Of a stretch of 64,000 nt of DNA, positions 32,894-44,570 are shown piece after piece. Each line of letters begins with the position of its first letter. Position 1 is the first letter of the stretch. A program made the translations under genes and the position numbers. The stretch is from Lysobacter sp. (GTDB taxonomy: Bacteria; Pseudomonadota; Gammaproteobacteria; Xanthomonadales; Xanthomonadaceae), in NCBI GenBank assembly GCA_027306995.1, contig DAHUXS010000013.1:451803-515802 (forward strand). The letters are read 5' to 3'. The notes beneath the pieces are model-generated. The model was not told the DNA's origin and did not search any database. It was given only the letters and a program-made list of their open reading frames with translations.

Positions 32894-35188
32894 ATGAAAC
32901 CACGCATCGTCGTCCCGCTCGTCGCCGCCTTCTGCCTGGGCCTGTTCTCCGCATCCGACGCGTGGGCAGGAGATGCCGGCATCGTCGTGCCGAAGCTGTT
33001 GCCGCAGCCCGCGCAGATGGTGGAGAAGTCGGGGAGCTTCGTTGTCGACGGCAATACACGGATCCATGCCGATGGCGCTGTCGCGCAGACGGTGGCCGCG
33101 CAATTCGCGGTGATGTTGCCGACGTCCGTGTCGTTGCAGCGCAAGCCGGTCGCCGGCAAGACGCAAGGCGGCATCGCCTTCGCCATCGACACGATGCAGG
33201 CCTGGCAGTCGCCCGAGGCCTACGTCATCGACATTGATGCGAACGGCGTCCGCGTACGCGCCGGTGACGAGAAAGGCCTGTACTACGGCGCGGTGACGCT
33301 GACACAACTATTGACCTCCGGCGATGCCGCCGCCAGCGTGCGATTGCCCGCACTCCATATCGAAGACGCGCCGCGATTCGGCTGGCGCGGCGTGATGCTG
33401 GATTCGGCGCGACACTTCCAGTCGGTCGATGACATCAAGCGCCTGCTCGATGCGATGGCGCAACTCAAGCTCGACGTTTTCCATTGGCATCTGACCGACG
33501 ACCAAGGCTGGCGCTTCCCGGTGCCGGGTTGGCCGAAGCTGACGACGGTCGGCAGTTGCCGCATTCCTTCCGGCGATGGCGGCATCGATGCCGCGACCGG
33601 CAAGCCGGCGCCGTATTGCGGCTTCTACAGCGAAGCGCAGATCCGCGACGTGGTGGCCTACGCGGCCGCGCGCCACATCATGATCGTGCCGGAAGTCGAT
33701 ATCCCCGGTCACGCGACCGCGGCGATCGCCGCCTATCCGCAACTGGGCGTGTCCGGTCAGCCAGTCGCGGTGTCCAGCGAATGGGGCGTCAACGTCAATC
33801 TGTTCAATGCCGACGAAGCGACGATGCGCTTCCTCGAAGACGTGATGGGGCAGGTGGCGAAACTCTTCCCCGGCGGCTACGTCCACATCGGCGGTGACGA
33901 GGCGGTCAAGGACCAGTGGAAAGTGTCGGCGAAGATGCAGGCGCGCATCCGCGAACTCGGCGTCAATGGCGAGGAAGGCCTGCAGGCGTGGATGATCGCG
34001 CGGCTCGAGCGCTATCTGTCCGCCCACGGCAAGCGCGTGATCGGCTGGGACGAAATTCTTGCGGGCAAGTTGCCGCCATCGGCGACGGTGATGAGCTGGC
34101 GCGGCGCCGAAGGTGGCATCGATGCTGCGAAACAGGGTCATGACGTGGTGATGGCGCCGGCCGGCGATCTCTACCTCGACTATTTGCAGACCGACTCGGC
34201 GGATGAACCCCCCGGACGGCCTTCATTGGTCACGCTGAAGCAGGTCTACGATTTCGAACCGGTGCCGAAGGTGCTGGATGCGCAGCAGGCGACGCATATC
34301 CTCGGCGTGCAGGCGAATGTCTGGACCGAACACATGCGCACCGTCGCGCGCGTGCAGCATGCCTTGTTCCCGCGCATCGCGGCGCTGGCTGAAGTGGCGT
34401 GGTCGCCGAAATCGGAACGCGATTACGTCGGATTCCTGCAACGACTGCCGGCGATGTTGCCGCGCTGGCGTGCGCAGGGCATCGCCTATGCCGCGACGCC
34501 ATTCCAGCCGACCGTGGCTTCCGAGTTGCAGCACGGCGGCGTGCAGGCCACCTTGCGCGAACAGCTGGGCTACACATTGCGCTACACCACCGACGGCAGC
34601 GTGCCGACGGCGGCATCGCCGATGTACTACACGACGCTGGGATTGCCGTTGCCGGCCACGCTGAGCGCACAGGCGTTCTTTGACGGCAAGCCGCTGGGCG
34701 CGGTGGTGACGCGGACATTCACCGCCGCCTCGTTGCTCAGCCGCAGCGACGAGGAATTGGCGACGTGCAGCCGCAAGCTGGTGCTGCGCCTGGAAGACGA
34801 CGGTCCGCGGACTGGCGATCGCGCCATCTTCAATGTCGACATCTTCGATCCGTGCTGGGTGTGGAAGCGGGCGCCATTGGCCGGCATCGCCGAAGTGCAG
34901 GTGCGCGCCGGTCGCATTCCCTACTTCTTCCAGCTGGCGCACGACGAACCCAGTCGCGTGTTCAAGCCGGCGCAGACCGCGCATGGCGAGCTTGAACTGC
35001 GCGCCGGTTGCGATGGCCAGGTGCTGGCGACGGTGCCATTGCCGGCACAGCCCGATGCCGACGGTTTCATCACCCTGCATGCGCCGTTGCAGAACGCGCC
35101 GGCCGGTGGCGACCTGTGCATCCGCTTCACCGGCGACACCCGCCCGACGATGTGGGTGCTCGACCGCGTGACGCTGATGCCACGCTGA
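32894..35188 (+). CDS. Secreted beta-N-acetylhexosaminidase, GH20
   Basis: 764 residues from ATG 32894, with AAGGA upstream. Signal peptide ends near DAWA. GH20 N-terminal alpha-beta domain (about 30-150), catalytic barrel (about 155-500) with RFGWRGVMLDSARHF, WHLTDDQGWRFP, PEVDIPGHA and the catalytic pair H-I-G-G-D335-E336, then a chitobiase-type C-terminal domain (YTLRYTTDGSVPT). A last beta domain has paired Cys. It releases terminal GlcNAc from chito-oligosaccharides in the periplasm or outside, feeding the nag pathway. Confidence 0.95.
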   Translation: MKPRIVVPLVAAFCLGLFSASDAWAGDAGIVVPKLLPQPAQMVEKSGSFVVDGNTRIHADGAVAQTVAAQFAVMLPTSVSLQRKPVAGKTQGGIAFAIDTMQAWQSPEAYVIDIDANGVRVRAGDEKGLYYGAVTLTQLLTSGDAAASVRLPALHIEDAPRFGWRGVMLDSARHFQSVDDIKRLLDAMAQLKLDVFHWHLTDDQGWRFPVPGWPKLTTVGSCRIPSGDGGIDAATGKPAPYCGFYSEAQIRDVVAYAAARHIMIVPEVDIPGHATAAIAAYPQLGVSGQPVAVSSEWGVNVNLFNADEATMRFLEDVMGQVAKLFPGGYVHIGGDEAVKDQWKVSAKMQARIRELGVNGEEGLQAWMIARLERYLSAHGKRVIGWDEILAGKLPPSATVMSWRGAEGGIDAAKQGHDVVMAPAGDLYLDYLQTDSADEPPGRPSLVTLKQVYDFEPVPKVLDAQQATHILGVQANVWTEHMRTVARVQHALFPRIAALAEVAWSPKSERDYVGFLQRLPAMLPRWRAQGIAYAATPFQPTVASELQHGGVQATLREQLGYTLRYTTDGSVPTAASPMYYTTLGLPLPATLSAQAFFDGKPLGAVVTRTFTAASLLSRSDEELATCSRKLVLRLEDDGPRTGDRAIFNVDIFDPCWVWKRAPLAGIAEVQVRAGRIPYFFQLAHDEPSRVFKPAQTAHGELELRAGCDGQVLATVPLPAQPDADGFITLHAPLQNAPAGGDLCIRFTGDTRPTMWVLDRVTLMPR

Positions 35189-35263
35189 CATGTCGATTTG
35201 GCCTTGACGCCGGCTTGCATCCTGAACGATAACCTGTCTTCTCTGGAATCTCGGACACCCCCC

Positions 35264-35743
35264 ATGCCCAAAGAACTGGTGCTGATCCGTCATGCGCACG
35301 CCGAGCCGCACGGGCCCGGGCAGTCCGACATGGACCGCGTGCTGTCGACGATCGGCCGCAAGGAAGCGACGGAAGCCGGCGTCTGGTTGAAGGAACACGC
35401 GCAACCGCCGGATCTGGTGCTGTGTTCGCCGGCGCAACGCACCCGCGAAACGCTGCAGGAAGTGATGAAGGCAACCGGCGACCTGCCCGTGCGCGAGGAA
35501 GCCGCGATCTATGAAGCCGGCGTCGGTACATTGATCGGATTGATCGAAACCGCCCGCGACGCGCACGCCCTGTGGCTGGTTGGCCACAACCCGGCGCTGG
35601 AACAACTGGCGGCGTTCCTGTCCGAAGGACGCAGCGGCGAAGCGCGCGGCATGCCGCCGGGCGGCACCGTGGTGTTGCGCCTGCCCGATGACGCCGCGAT
35701 CGAGCCTGGCGTGGCGGAAGTCCTGGCGTTCTGGTGGCCCTGA
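35264..35743 (+). CDS. sixA: SixA-type phosphohistidine phosphatase
   Basis: 159 residues from ATG 35264. Histidine-phosphatase superfamily: L-I-R9-H10-A-H-A-E catalytic motif, C-S-P-A-Q-R-T-R-E-T second Arg motif, and W-L-V-G-H-N-P catalytic His near residue 107. Short length and RHA instead of RHG are typical of SixA, which dephosphorylates histidine phosphotransfer domains. Cytosolic. A general phosphatase role remains possible. Confidence 0.85.
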   Translation: MPKELVLIRHAHAEPHGPGQSDMDRVLSTIGRKEATEAGVWLKEHAQPPDLVLCSPAQRTRETLQEVMKATGDLPVREEAAIYEAGVGTLIGLIETARDAHALWLVGHNPALEQLAAFLSEGRSGEARGMPPGGTVVLRLPDDAAIEPGVAEVLAFWWP

Positions 35744-35793
35744 GCGAAGCGATCCCGCCGAGCGCCGTCACGGGTCGCCATTAGACTCCAGCA

Positions 35794-37672
35794 ATGTTGT
35801 CCCGTTCGTTCCTCAATGCACTCGTCTGCCTGTTGGCGCTTGCCGCCAGCGGCTGCACCACGCTGTCGAAATCCGACCATGCGCACGCCGAGGCGATCGC
35901 GATCGCCGCCCGCAGCGATGTCGTCGATTGCCAGCGCGTCGATCGTTGCGCCGATCCTTCGGTGCTCGAAAGCACCGCCCCGCAGGCGGGCAACCGCATG
36001 CTGCTGCTGGACGATGGCCAGGATGCGCTGCTGGCCCGCATGCACATGATCCGCAGCGCGCGCGAACGCATCGACCTGCAGACCTATATCTACAAGGAAG
36101 ACGATGCCGGGCGCATGGTCCTCCATGAACTGCTGGCCGCGGCGCGGCGTGCAGGTGCGCGTGCTGATCGACCAGCTGTCGGCGATGGAATCGCCCGACA
36201 CGCTGGCCGCGCTCTCCGGCATCCACCGCAACTTCCAGCTGCGCATCTACAGCCCGCTGTTCAACCTCGGGCGGCCGAACTACGCCGACTATGTGCTCGC
36301 CAGTTTCATCCGGTTCCGCCAGCTCAACCAGCGCATGCATACCAAGGTGCTGGTGGTGGATGGCGAAGTCGGCGTCACCGGCGGCCGCAACTACAGCGAC
36401 GATTACTACGACTGGTCGCAGACCTACAACTTCCTCGATCGCGACGTATTGGTATCCGGCCCCGCAGCCAAGGCGATGGAAACCAACTTCGATGTGTTCT
36501 GGGTCGCACCGCAAAGCGTGCCCGTCGAACAGCTCAACGATGTCGCGAAGATCCTGCTTGCCCATGGCGTGCCGGCGCTGTCCGACAAGCGCTACGAATT
36601 GCCGGAACGCGTGCGCGCGATGCAGATGGCTTCCGCCGATCCGGCGTTGTTGCGCAAGCGCCTGGGCGATGCGCTGGTGCCCGTTGCCAATGTCCAGTTC
36701 GTCGCCGATCCGCCGGGCAAGCACGACGATGCCGCCAAGCGCGCCGACACCGCGCCGGCATCGCTGGTGGTGCGCGATGTCGTGGAATCTGCAAAGCACG
36801 AAGTGGTGATACAGACGCCCTACCTGGTGTTGACCCACGGCGCGCAACGGCTGTTCCAGGGATTGCATCGGCGCCCGGACCCGCCGCGGGTGATCGTGTC
36901 GACCAGCAGTCTTGCCGGCATCGACAACGCGCTCACCTATGCGATGGCCTACAAGTATCGTCGTCGCTTCCTCAAGCGTTTCGGTTTCGAGATGTACGAA
37001 CTCAAGCCATTCCCGCAGGACGTGCCGATGCGGGTTGGCGATCTCGTCACCGACGAAGAAGACGTGGCGGATGAGGGAGAAACGGGGAAAGTGCTCGGCG
37101 GAAACACCGGTCGCCGGCGTCCGTTGCCCGCCAATGGCGAAGACACTTCGCGGCGTGGCGTGTTGCTGTATCGCCTCAATCGGCCGCTGCCGGAATCCGA
37201 TGAGCCGCGCGTCGGCCTGCACGCGAAATCGCTGGTGGTCGACCGCAGCATCGCCGTGGTCGGCAGCCACAACTTCGATCCGCGTGGCGTCAACTACAAC
37301 ACCGAGAGCGCGCTGATCATTCGCGACCCGGCCTTCGCCGCGCGCGTGGCGGACAGTATCGAGCGCGATACCCTGCCGGCCAATGCCTGGGCGATCGCGC
37401 CGCGCGAACCGGGCATCGCCGAGGTCGACGACACCATCGTCCGGGCCAGCGAACGCCTGCCGATCTTCGATCTGTGGCCGAGCCGCTACGCCACCGCCTT
37501 CGACTTCCGCGGCGGCCCCGACTGCCCCAAGCCGCTGCCCATCCGCGATCCCGACTTCCACCGCTGCTACCGGGCGGTCGGGGACTTCCCGGACGTCCCC
37601 CTGTTGGGGGTGAAGTGGTGGATGACCCGGGTCATCACGGCCTTCGGGGCCGGAATGACCCCGTTTTTGTAG
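35794..37672 (+). pseudogene. Phospholipase D family lipoprotein, frameshifted near 36145
   Basis: The N-terminal part (35794 to about 36144) reads as a lipoprotein (lipobox A-S-G-C) followed by D-A-L-L-A-R-M-H-M-I-R-S-A-R-E-R-I-D-L-Q-T-Y-I-Y and H-E-L-L-A-A-A. The protein then continues one frame over as G-V-Q-V-R-V-L-I-D-Q to 37672. Both HKD motifs lie in the second part (R-M-H-T-K-V-L-V-V-D...GGRN and G-L-H-A-K-S-L-V-V-D...GSHN). The shift fits loss of a GC dinucleotide in GCGCGC at about 36143-36147. Rejoined it is a normal two-HKD phospholipase D/cardiolipin-synthase-like protein of about 625 residues. Either a pseudogene or a sequencing error. Confidence 0.88.
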
Positions 37673-37793
37673 GCCCGAGCGGCTCTTTCGAACCATGACT
37701 CCAGTTGTGTGACTTCTGGCAGGGGCCAAAGTCGATTTGGTGTTGTACTTTACCAACACACCGAAACAACATCACACCAAACAGGAGTCTGCC

Positions 37794-37982
37794 ATGTACG
37801 CCTACGCCGCCCCGAAGACCGTCCGCCGCCCGATGAACCCGCAGGTCGCGCACGCCACCCCGTCCACCTATGAACGTCAGGAAGCCGCCCCGTTCGGCAC
37901 CGGTTACGGCCGCAGCAGCGGTTACGTCCAGCGCCCCCGCTACACCCGCGATTGGGCCCCGGCTCGCTTCACCCTGCGTTGA
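37794..37982 (+). CDS. Small Arg/Tyr-rich protein of unknown function
   Basis: 62 residues from ATG 37794 with ACAGGAG 7 bp upstream. Rich in Arg, Tyr, Pro and Ala with a Gly-Tyr-rich centre (FGTGYGRSSGYVQRPRYTRDW), likely unstructured and basic; no family recognised. The upstream GTGTTG/CAACAC inverted pair (37740-37766 region) could be an operator or promoter element. The ribosome site and isolated position between annotated genes support expression. Confidence 0.55.
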   Translation: MYAYAAPKTVRRPMNPQVAHATPSTYERQEAAPFGTGYGRSSGYVQRPRYTRDWAPARFTLR

Positions 37983-38048
37983 TCCACCGCTGCCTGATTC
38001 AGCGAGTCGGTTAGTCTGGCGTCGTCTTCTCCATCCAAGAACGCAACC

Positions 38049-38471
38049 ATGCCGTTCCGTCGCCAGGTCACGCTCGACCAGTTGAATGCGTTATCCCGCA
38101 ACACCCTGATGGAACCACTTGGCATCGTCTTTACCGAACTGGGCGCCGACTATCTGCGCGCGACGATGCCAGTGGATGCCCGTACCCACCAGCCCTACGG
38201 GTTGCTGCATGGCGGCGCTTCGGCGGCGCTGGCGGAAACCCTCGGTAGCACGGCCGCCGGCCTGTGCGTGGGGGAGGATGAAGGCGTGGTCGGTATCGAG
38301 ATCAACGCCAATCACTTGCGCGGTGCGCGCGAAGGCGTGGTCACTGGGACCGCGCGGCCGCTGCATGTCGGCCGTTCCACCCAAGTGTGGGAAATGAAGA
38401 TCGAGAACGCGGCAGGCGACCTGGTCTGCATCTCGCGTTTGACGCTGGCGGTGATTCGCCGCCGCACTTAA
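38049..38471 (+). CDS. Hotdog-fold acyl-CoA thioesterase (PaaI/YdiI type)
   Basis: 140 residues. Y-G-L-L-H-G-G-A-S-A-A-L-A-E-T-L-G-S is the hotdog catalytic helix with Glu as general base, followed by V-G-I-E-I-N-A-N-H-L-R strand. The length and motif match YdiI/MenI-like thioesterases that cleave aromatic or hydroxynaphthoyl-CoA. Exact acyl substrate is unknown. Converges on aqpZ. Confidence 0.88.
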   Translation: MPFRRQVTLDQLNALSRNTLMEPLGIVFTELGADYLRATMPVDARTHQPYGLLHGGASAALAETLGSTAAGLCVGEDEGVVGIEINANHLRGAREGVVTGTARPLHVGRSTQVWEMKIENAAGDLVCISRLTLAVIRRRT

Positions 38472-38476
38472 TCAAT

Positions 38477-38512
38477 TGCACGCGCTGGCGACGGATGCCA
38501 CCAGCGCGTGCA
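38477..38512. terminator. Convergent-gene stem-loop
   Basis: TGCACGCGCTGG/CCAGCGCGTGCA, a perfect 12-bp inverted repeat with a 12-nt loop between convergent stops. No T tract; it probably still acts in termination or 3'-end protection for both genes. Confidence 0.5.
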
Positions 38513-38523
38513 GCCCATTGAAC

Positions 38524-39240
38524 TCAGGAGCGGTCGTCGCCCAGCCAGCGATAGATCACGCCGCCAAGAATGCCGCCGATCGCCGGCGCCACCCAGAACA
38601 GCCACAGCTGGCCGATTGCGCCGCTGCCGGCGAACAACGCCACCGCGGTCGAACGCGCCGGATTCACCGACGTATTGGTGACCGGGATGCTGATGAGATG
38701 GATCAAGGTCAGCGCCAGGCCGATCGCGATCGGCGCGAAGCCGGCGGGCGCCTTGCCATGGGTCGAACCCATGATCACGATCAGGAACACCGCGGTCAGC
38801 ACCACTTCACACAGGAAGGCCGCACCCAGCGAGTAGCCCCCGGGCGACAGCGCGCCATAGCCATTGCTGGCGAAGGCGCCGGCCGAGGCCGGATCGATCG
38901 CGAAGCCGTCATGGCCGCTGGCGATCTGGTAGAGGATGAAGGCCGCCAATGCACCGCCCAGCACCTGGGCAATGATGTAGCCGGGCAGGTCTTTCGCGGG
39001 GAAGCGTCCGCCGGCAACCAGGCCGATGCTGACCGCGGGATTGAAGTGGGCACCCGAGATGTGGCCGAACGCGTAGGCGCCGGTCAACACGGTCAGGCCA
39101 AAGGCCAGGGCCACGCCGACGAAACCGATGCCGAGGGGATTGCTGTCGCCGCCGAACTTGGCCGCCAATACCGCACTGCCGCAGCCACCCAGGACCAGCC
39201 AGAAGGTACCGAGGAACTCCGCCGCAAGTTTCTTCATCAT
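38524..39240 (-). CDS. aqpZ: Aquaporin Z
   Basis: 238 residues from tandem ATGs at 39240/39237, with GGAG 5 bp upstream. Six membrane helices and both NPA boxes ([21 protein letters not shown]) with Arg after the second box, as in water-selective AqpZ. Inner-membrane water channel. Stands alone on the minus strand. Confidence 0.94.
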   Translation of the reverse strand: MMKKLAAEFLGTFWLVLGGCGSAVLAAKFGGDSNPLGIGFVGVALAFGLTVLTGAYAFGHISGAHFNPAVSIGLVAGGRFPAKDLPGYIIAQVLGGALAAFILYQIASGHDGFAIDPASAGAFASNGYGALSPGGYSLGAAFLCEVVLTAVFLIVIMGSTHGKAPAGFAPIAIGLALTLIHLISIPVTNTSVNPARSTAVALFAGSGAIGQLWLFWVAPAIGGILGGVIYRWLGDDRS

Positions 39241-39380
39241 CAGGACTCCGCCCGCGCCGGATTGGCGCCGCCGCACTATCGCATGGGCGCGTCAACGCCA
39301 TGGCTTGTCAGCGATTCCGGCGTTTCCCGTATACTGAATAGCTGAGTGCGGCTGGGGCTGCACAAGCCACGGGTACTCGC

Positions 39381-39905
39381 GTGAATCGATCCGATCTGGA
39401 CTTCCTGAAGAAATTTTCGATGGTGATTGCCTTCCTGTTGGCAACCACGATCATCCTGATCTTCCTCGGCAGCCATCTGGCGGCCAAGTACCACAAGTAC
39501 GCAGTGACGCCGCAAGCCGCGGCCCAGACCGAAGCGCGCATCGCGCCGGTCGGTGCGGTCTATGCCGGCGAAGAAGGCAAGATCGAGCAGGCTGCTGCCG
39601 AAGAAGCCGCCAAGAAGCGCGCTGCTTCGCAGGTCGCCTACGGCGGCACCACCGACGGCAAGACCATCTTCGGCAACCTCTGCACCGGCTGCCACACCAG
39701 TGGCGCAGGTGGTGCGCCGACGCTCGATGCATCGCATTGGACGGCGCGCCTGGCACAGGGCAAGGACACGCTGTACAAGCATGCGACCGAAGGCTTCACC
39801 GGCAATTCCGGCGTGATGCCGGCGAAGGGCGGCAACCCGGCGCTGACCGAAGACCAGGTCAAGGCGACGGTGGACTGGATGGTGGCGCAGGCCACCGGCA
39901 AGTAA
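39381..39905 (+). CDS. Membrane-anchored cytochrome c5-like protein
   Basis: 174 residues from GTG 39381. One N-terminal membrane helix (about 12-30), an Ala/Glu-rich linker, then a class I c-type domain with heme motif C101-T-G-C104-H105 and probable axial Met146 in NSGVMPAKGG. Periplasmic electron carrier tethered to the inner membrane, as in the cytochrome c5/CycB group. A strong hairpin follows. Confidence 0.88.
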   Translation: MNRSDLDFLKKFSMVIAFLLATTIILIFLGSHLAAKYHKYAVTPQAAAQTEARIAPVGAVYAGEEGKIEQAAAEEAAKKRAASQVAYGGTTDGKTIFGNLCTGCHTSGAGGAPTLDASHWTARLAQGKDTLYKHATEGFTGNSGVMPAKGGNPALTEDQVKATVDWMVAQATGK

Positions 39906-39923
39906 GCCGGATCGATGAACACG

Positions 39924-39947
39924 GAACGCCGCCTTCGGGCGGCGTTC
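39924..39947 (+). terminator. Terminator hairpin after cytochrome gene
   Basis: GAACGCCGCC-TTCG-GGCGGCGTTC: perfect 10-bp stem capped by a stable UUCG tetraloop, followed by GCGCTTTGG. It overlaps the in-frame ATG 39915 of the next frame and supports the later start at 39972. Confidence 0.75.
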
Positions 39948-39971
39948 GCGCTTTGGCAGGATGATGTGTTG

Positions 39972-40639
39972 ATGTCGCTTCCCGATTTCCCGACTTCCGA
40001 TACCGCCCTGCAGCTGCCGGGTCCGGTTGGCGTGCTGGAAGCGAAGCTCGAATTTCCCGATGCCGGCGTGGCCCGCCAGGCGGTGTTCGCGATCGTCTGT
40101 CATCCGCTGCCGACCGATGGCGGCACCATGGACAACAAGGTAGTGACGACGACCGCGCGCGCATTGCGCGAACTCGGCATCACCACGCTGCGGTTCAATT
40201 TCCGCGGCACCGGCAACAGCACCGGCGAATTCGATCATGGCGTCGGCGAAAGCGATGACTTGCGCGCCGTCGCGGCGTGGCTGCGTGCCGCGAATCCCGA
40301 TGCCCGGCTGTGGCTGGCCGGTTTCAGTTTCGGTTCCTTCGTTTCGCTTAAGAACGCGGTGGAATTGCATGCCGACGCGGTGATCTCGATCGCGCCGCCG
40401 GTGGCCGGTCGCGGCTGGGATTTCAGCCAAATCGATCTGCCGCAAGTTCCGTGGCTGGTGGTGATGGGCGAGGCCGACGAGATCGTCGAGCCCAAGGCCG
40501 TGTTCGACTGGATCGATGCATTGCCGGAAGCGCCGACGCTGGTGCGCATGCCCGAGACCTCGCATTTCTTCCATCGCAAGCTGATCGACCTGCGCCAGGC
40601 GATCCAGCAATGGGCGCGGCCCTTGCTGCCGCCCACGGC

Positions 40640-40643
<4 letters not shown>
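39972..40643 (+). CDS. Alpha/beta hydrolase
   Basis: 223 residues from ATG 39972; ATG 39915 would read through the terminator hairpin. Fold features: F-A-I-V-C-H-P-L-P-T-D-G-G-T-M-D-N-K-V, R-F-N-F-R-G-T-G-N-S, nucleophile elbow L-A-G-F-S-F-G-S, late Asp in G-E-A-D-E-I-V and His in T-S-H-F-F-H. Resembles the YpfH/dienelactone-hydrolase-like group common in Proteobacteria. Translationally coupled to zapE by an ATGA overlap. Substrate unknown. Confidence 0.88.
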
Positions 40644-41776
<1,133 letters not shown>

Positions 41777-41788
41777 TGCCGGGTCGGC

Positions 41789-42703
41789 TTAGGACAGCAT
41801 CGGTTCGCGCAGGAAATCGACGAATGCCCGCAGTTTCGGCGGCAGCTGGCGGCGCGTCGAGTAATAGATGTAGAACCCGGGGAACGGCTGGTAATACGGT
41901 TCGAGCACGCGCACCAGGCGTCCTGCCGCTTCGTCTTCGCCGATCGCGAAATCAAACAGCTGCGCCAGCCCCATGCCGCGCAATGCGGCATCGCGTGCGG
42001 TGCCGCCATCGTTGACGATCAGGCGCGAACCGACGGCAACCTCGAAGACATGCCCGTCGCGCTGGAATTCCCATTCCACCAGCTTGCCGCTGCTGGCATA
42101 GCGGAAGTGGAGGCAGGCGTGGTTGGCCAGGTCCTCGGGAATCCGCGGCGACGGATGCTGGCGGAAATAGTCGGGCGAACCGGCGACCACCATTTTCAAT
42201 GGCGGCGTGATCGGCAACGCGATCATGTCCTTGCCCAGGCATTCGCCGAGACGGATGCCGGCATCGAAGCCGCCGGCGACCATGTCGCTGAGGCCGTCAT
42301 CGGCAAACAGTTCGACCTGCACGTCGGGATAGCGCGCCAGGAATTGCGGAAGCCGCCCGGCGATCAGCGCCCATACCGCGCGCGGCATGTTGATGCGCAA
42401 CAGGCCCGAGGGGCGATCGCGCGCCGATTCCGTTTCTTCCAGTGCCGTGTTGAGCGTATCGATCGCCGGGGCGACCTGTTGCAGCAGGCGCTCGCCAGCT
42501 TCGGTCAGGCCGACGCGACGCGTGGTGCGATTGAGCAGGCGCACGCCCAGCCGCGATTCGAGACCGCGCAAGGTTTGCGAGACCGCCGATGCGCTGACGC
42601 CGAGCTGGTTGGCGGCCATGCGGAAACTGCCCAACCGCGCGACGCGCACGAAGGCGGGCAGGGCCGAGAGCGTTTCCGGGCGAATTGTGAAGTTCTGCTT
42701 CAT
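41789..42703 (-). CDS. LysR-family transcriptional regulator
   Basis: 304 residues. N-terminal HTH ([56 protein letters not shown]) and a substrate-binding domain of the CrgA/AaeR-like group ([15 protein letters not shown]...). Divergent from an aldo/keto reductase with an 80-bp shared interval, so it probably regulates that gene. Inducer unknown. Its stop lies 12 bp from convergent zapE. Confidence 0.92.
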   Translation of the reverse strand: MKQNFTIRPETLSALPAFVRVARLGSFRMAANQLGVSASAVSQTLRGLESRLGVRLLNRTTRRVGLTEAGERLLQQVAPAIDTLNTALEETESARDRPSGLLRINMPRAVWALIAGRLPQFLARYPDVQVELFADDGLSDMVAGGFDAGIRLGECLGKDMIALPITPPLKMVVAGSPDYFRQHPSPRIPEDLANHACLHFRYASSGKLVEWEFQRDGHVFEVAVGSRLIVNDGGTARDAALRGMGLAQLFDFAIGEDEAAGRLVRVLEPYYQPFPGFYIYYSTRRQLPPKLRAFVDFLREPMLS

Positions 42704-42783
42704 TCGTCAGGAAGTCTAACGCCGTTTTTCTTTCTTATCCCGAGGGGGAGACTGGGGCCACTTTCCCGAATCGAGGTATTCCC

Positions 42784-43776
<993 letters not shown>

Positions 43777-43821
43777 GGTAGCATCGACCCGATCATTCCA
43801 ATCATGATTGGGGAGCGCGCA

Positions 43822-44541
43822 ATGCGTGTGATGTTGATGGCCGGACTGCTGGCAGTGGCGGGCATGGCGAATGCCGGCACGCCGTTACCGGATGGGCCGC
43901 ATATTGTCGTGAGTGGCGCGGGCAGGGTTTCGGTGGCGCCGGATATGGCTCGCGTCGTGCTGTCGGTGTCGAAGCGCGACCCGGTTGCCGCGAATGCGAA
44001 ACTGGCGGTTGACGCCGCGGTCAACGGCTATCTCGAAGTGTTGAAGCGAAACAGGATTGCCGAAGCCGACGTCACGGCTTCGGCGATTTCCGTGAATGAA
44101 GATTACGAATGGCAGAACAACCGCAAGGTGTCGCGCGGATTCCGTGGATCGCGCAATGTCAGCGTGCATTTGCGCGATGTTCCCAAGCTCAATGCCCTGC
44201 TGGACGGCGGCCTCGCGGCAGGCATGAACCAGATCGATGCAGTCAATTTCGAATCCAGTCGCGAGGATGCGCTACGCCAGGAAGCACGGCGCAAGGCCGC
44301 GGCGCAGAGTCGCGAGCGCGCAACCGAACTTGCGACCGCCTATGGCGCAACGCTTGGAAAGATCTACAGCATCAACAGTGTCGGCTCATCGATGGCGAAT
44401 CGCTACGGCGGGGAGCTGGGAACGGTGACCGTGACTGGGACCGCAATGAATGCTCCTGGAGTTGTGCCCGTCGGCCAATATCTTGCACCGACCATCGAGT
44501 TCAATGAGCGCGTTGATGTCGTCTTCGACCTGCAACGCTGA
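43822..44541 (+). CDS. SIMPL (DUF541) domain periplasmic protein
   Basis: 239 residues from ATG 43822, with GGGGAG 7 bp upstream (in preference to ATG 43804). Signal peptide ends at ANAG. SIMPL features: I-V-V-S-G-A-G-R-V-S-V-A-P-D-M-A opening, A-I-S-V-N-E-D-Y-E-W and Q-E-A-R-R-K-A-A-A-Q-S-R-E-R-A near the middle. Relatives include YggE, linked to oxidative stress defence. Periplasmic; a small lipoprotein gene follows after 29 bp. Confidence 0.88.
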   Translation: MRVMLMAGLLAVAGMANAGTPLPDGPHIVVSGAGRVSVAPDMARVVLSVSKRDPVAANAKLAVDAAVNGYLEVLKRNRIAEADVTASAISVNEDYEWQNNRKVSRGFRGSRNVSVHLRDVPKLNALLDGGLAAGMNQIDAVNFESSREDALRQEARRKAAAQSRERATELATAYGATLGKIYSINSVGSSMANRYGGELGTVTVTGTAMNAPGVVPVGQYLAPTIEFNERVDVVFDLQR

Positions 44542-44570
44542 ATCCCTTCCCTCCCAACAGGCTGTCATCC

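Noticed and set aside
29905..33192. 1095-codon minus-strand ORF opposite the TonB receptor
   Set aside because: Spans the receptor and parts of two other real genes; composition is typical of an antisense frame at high GC.
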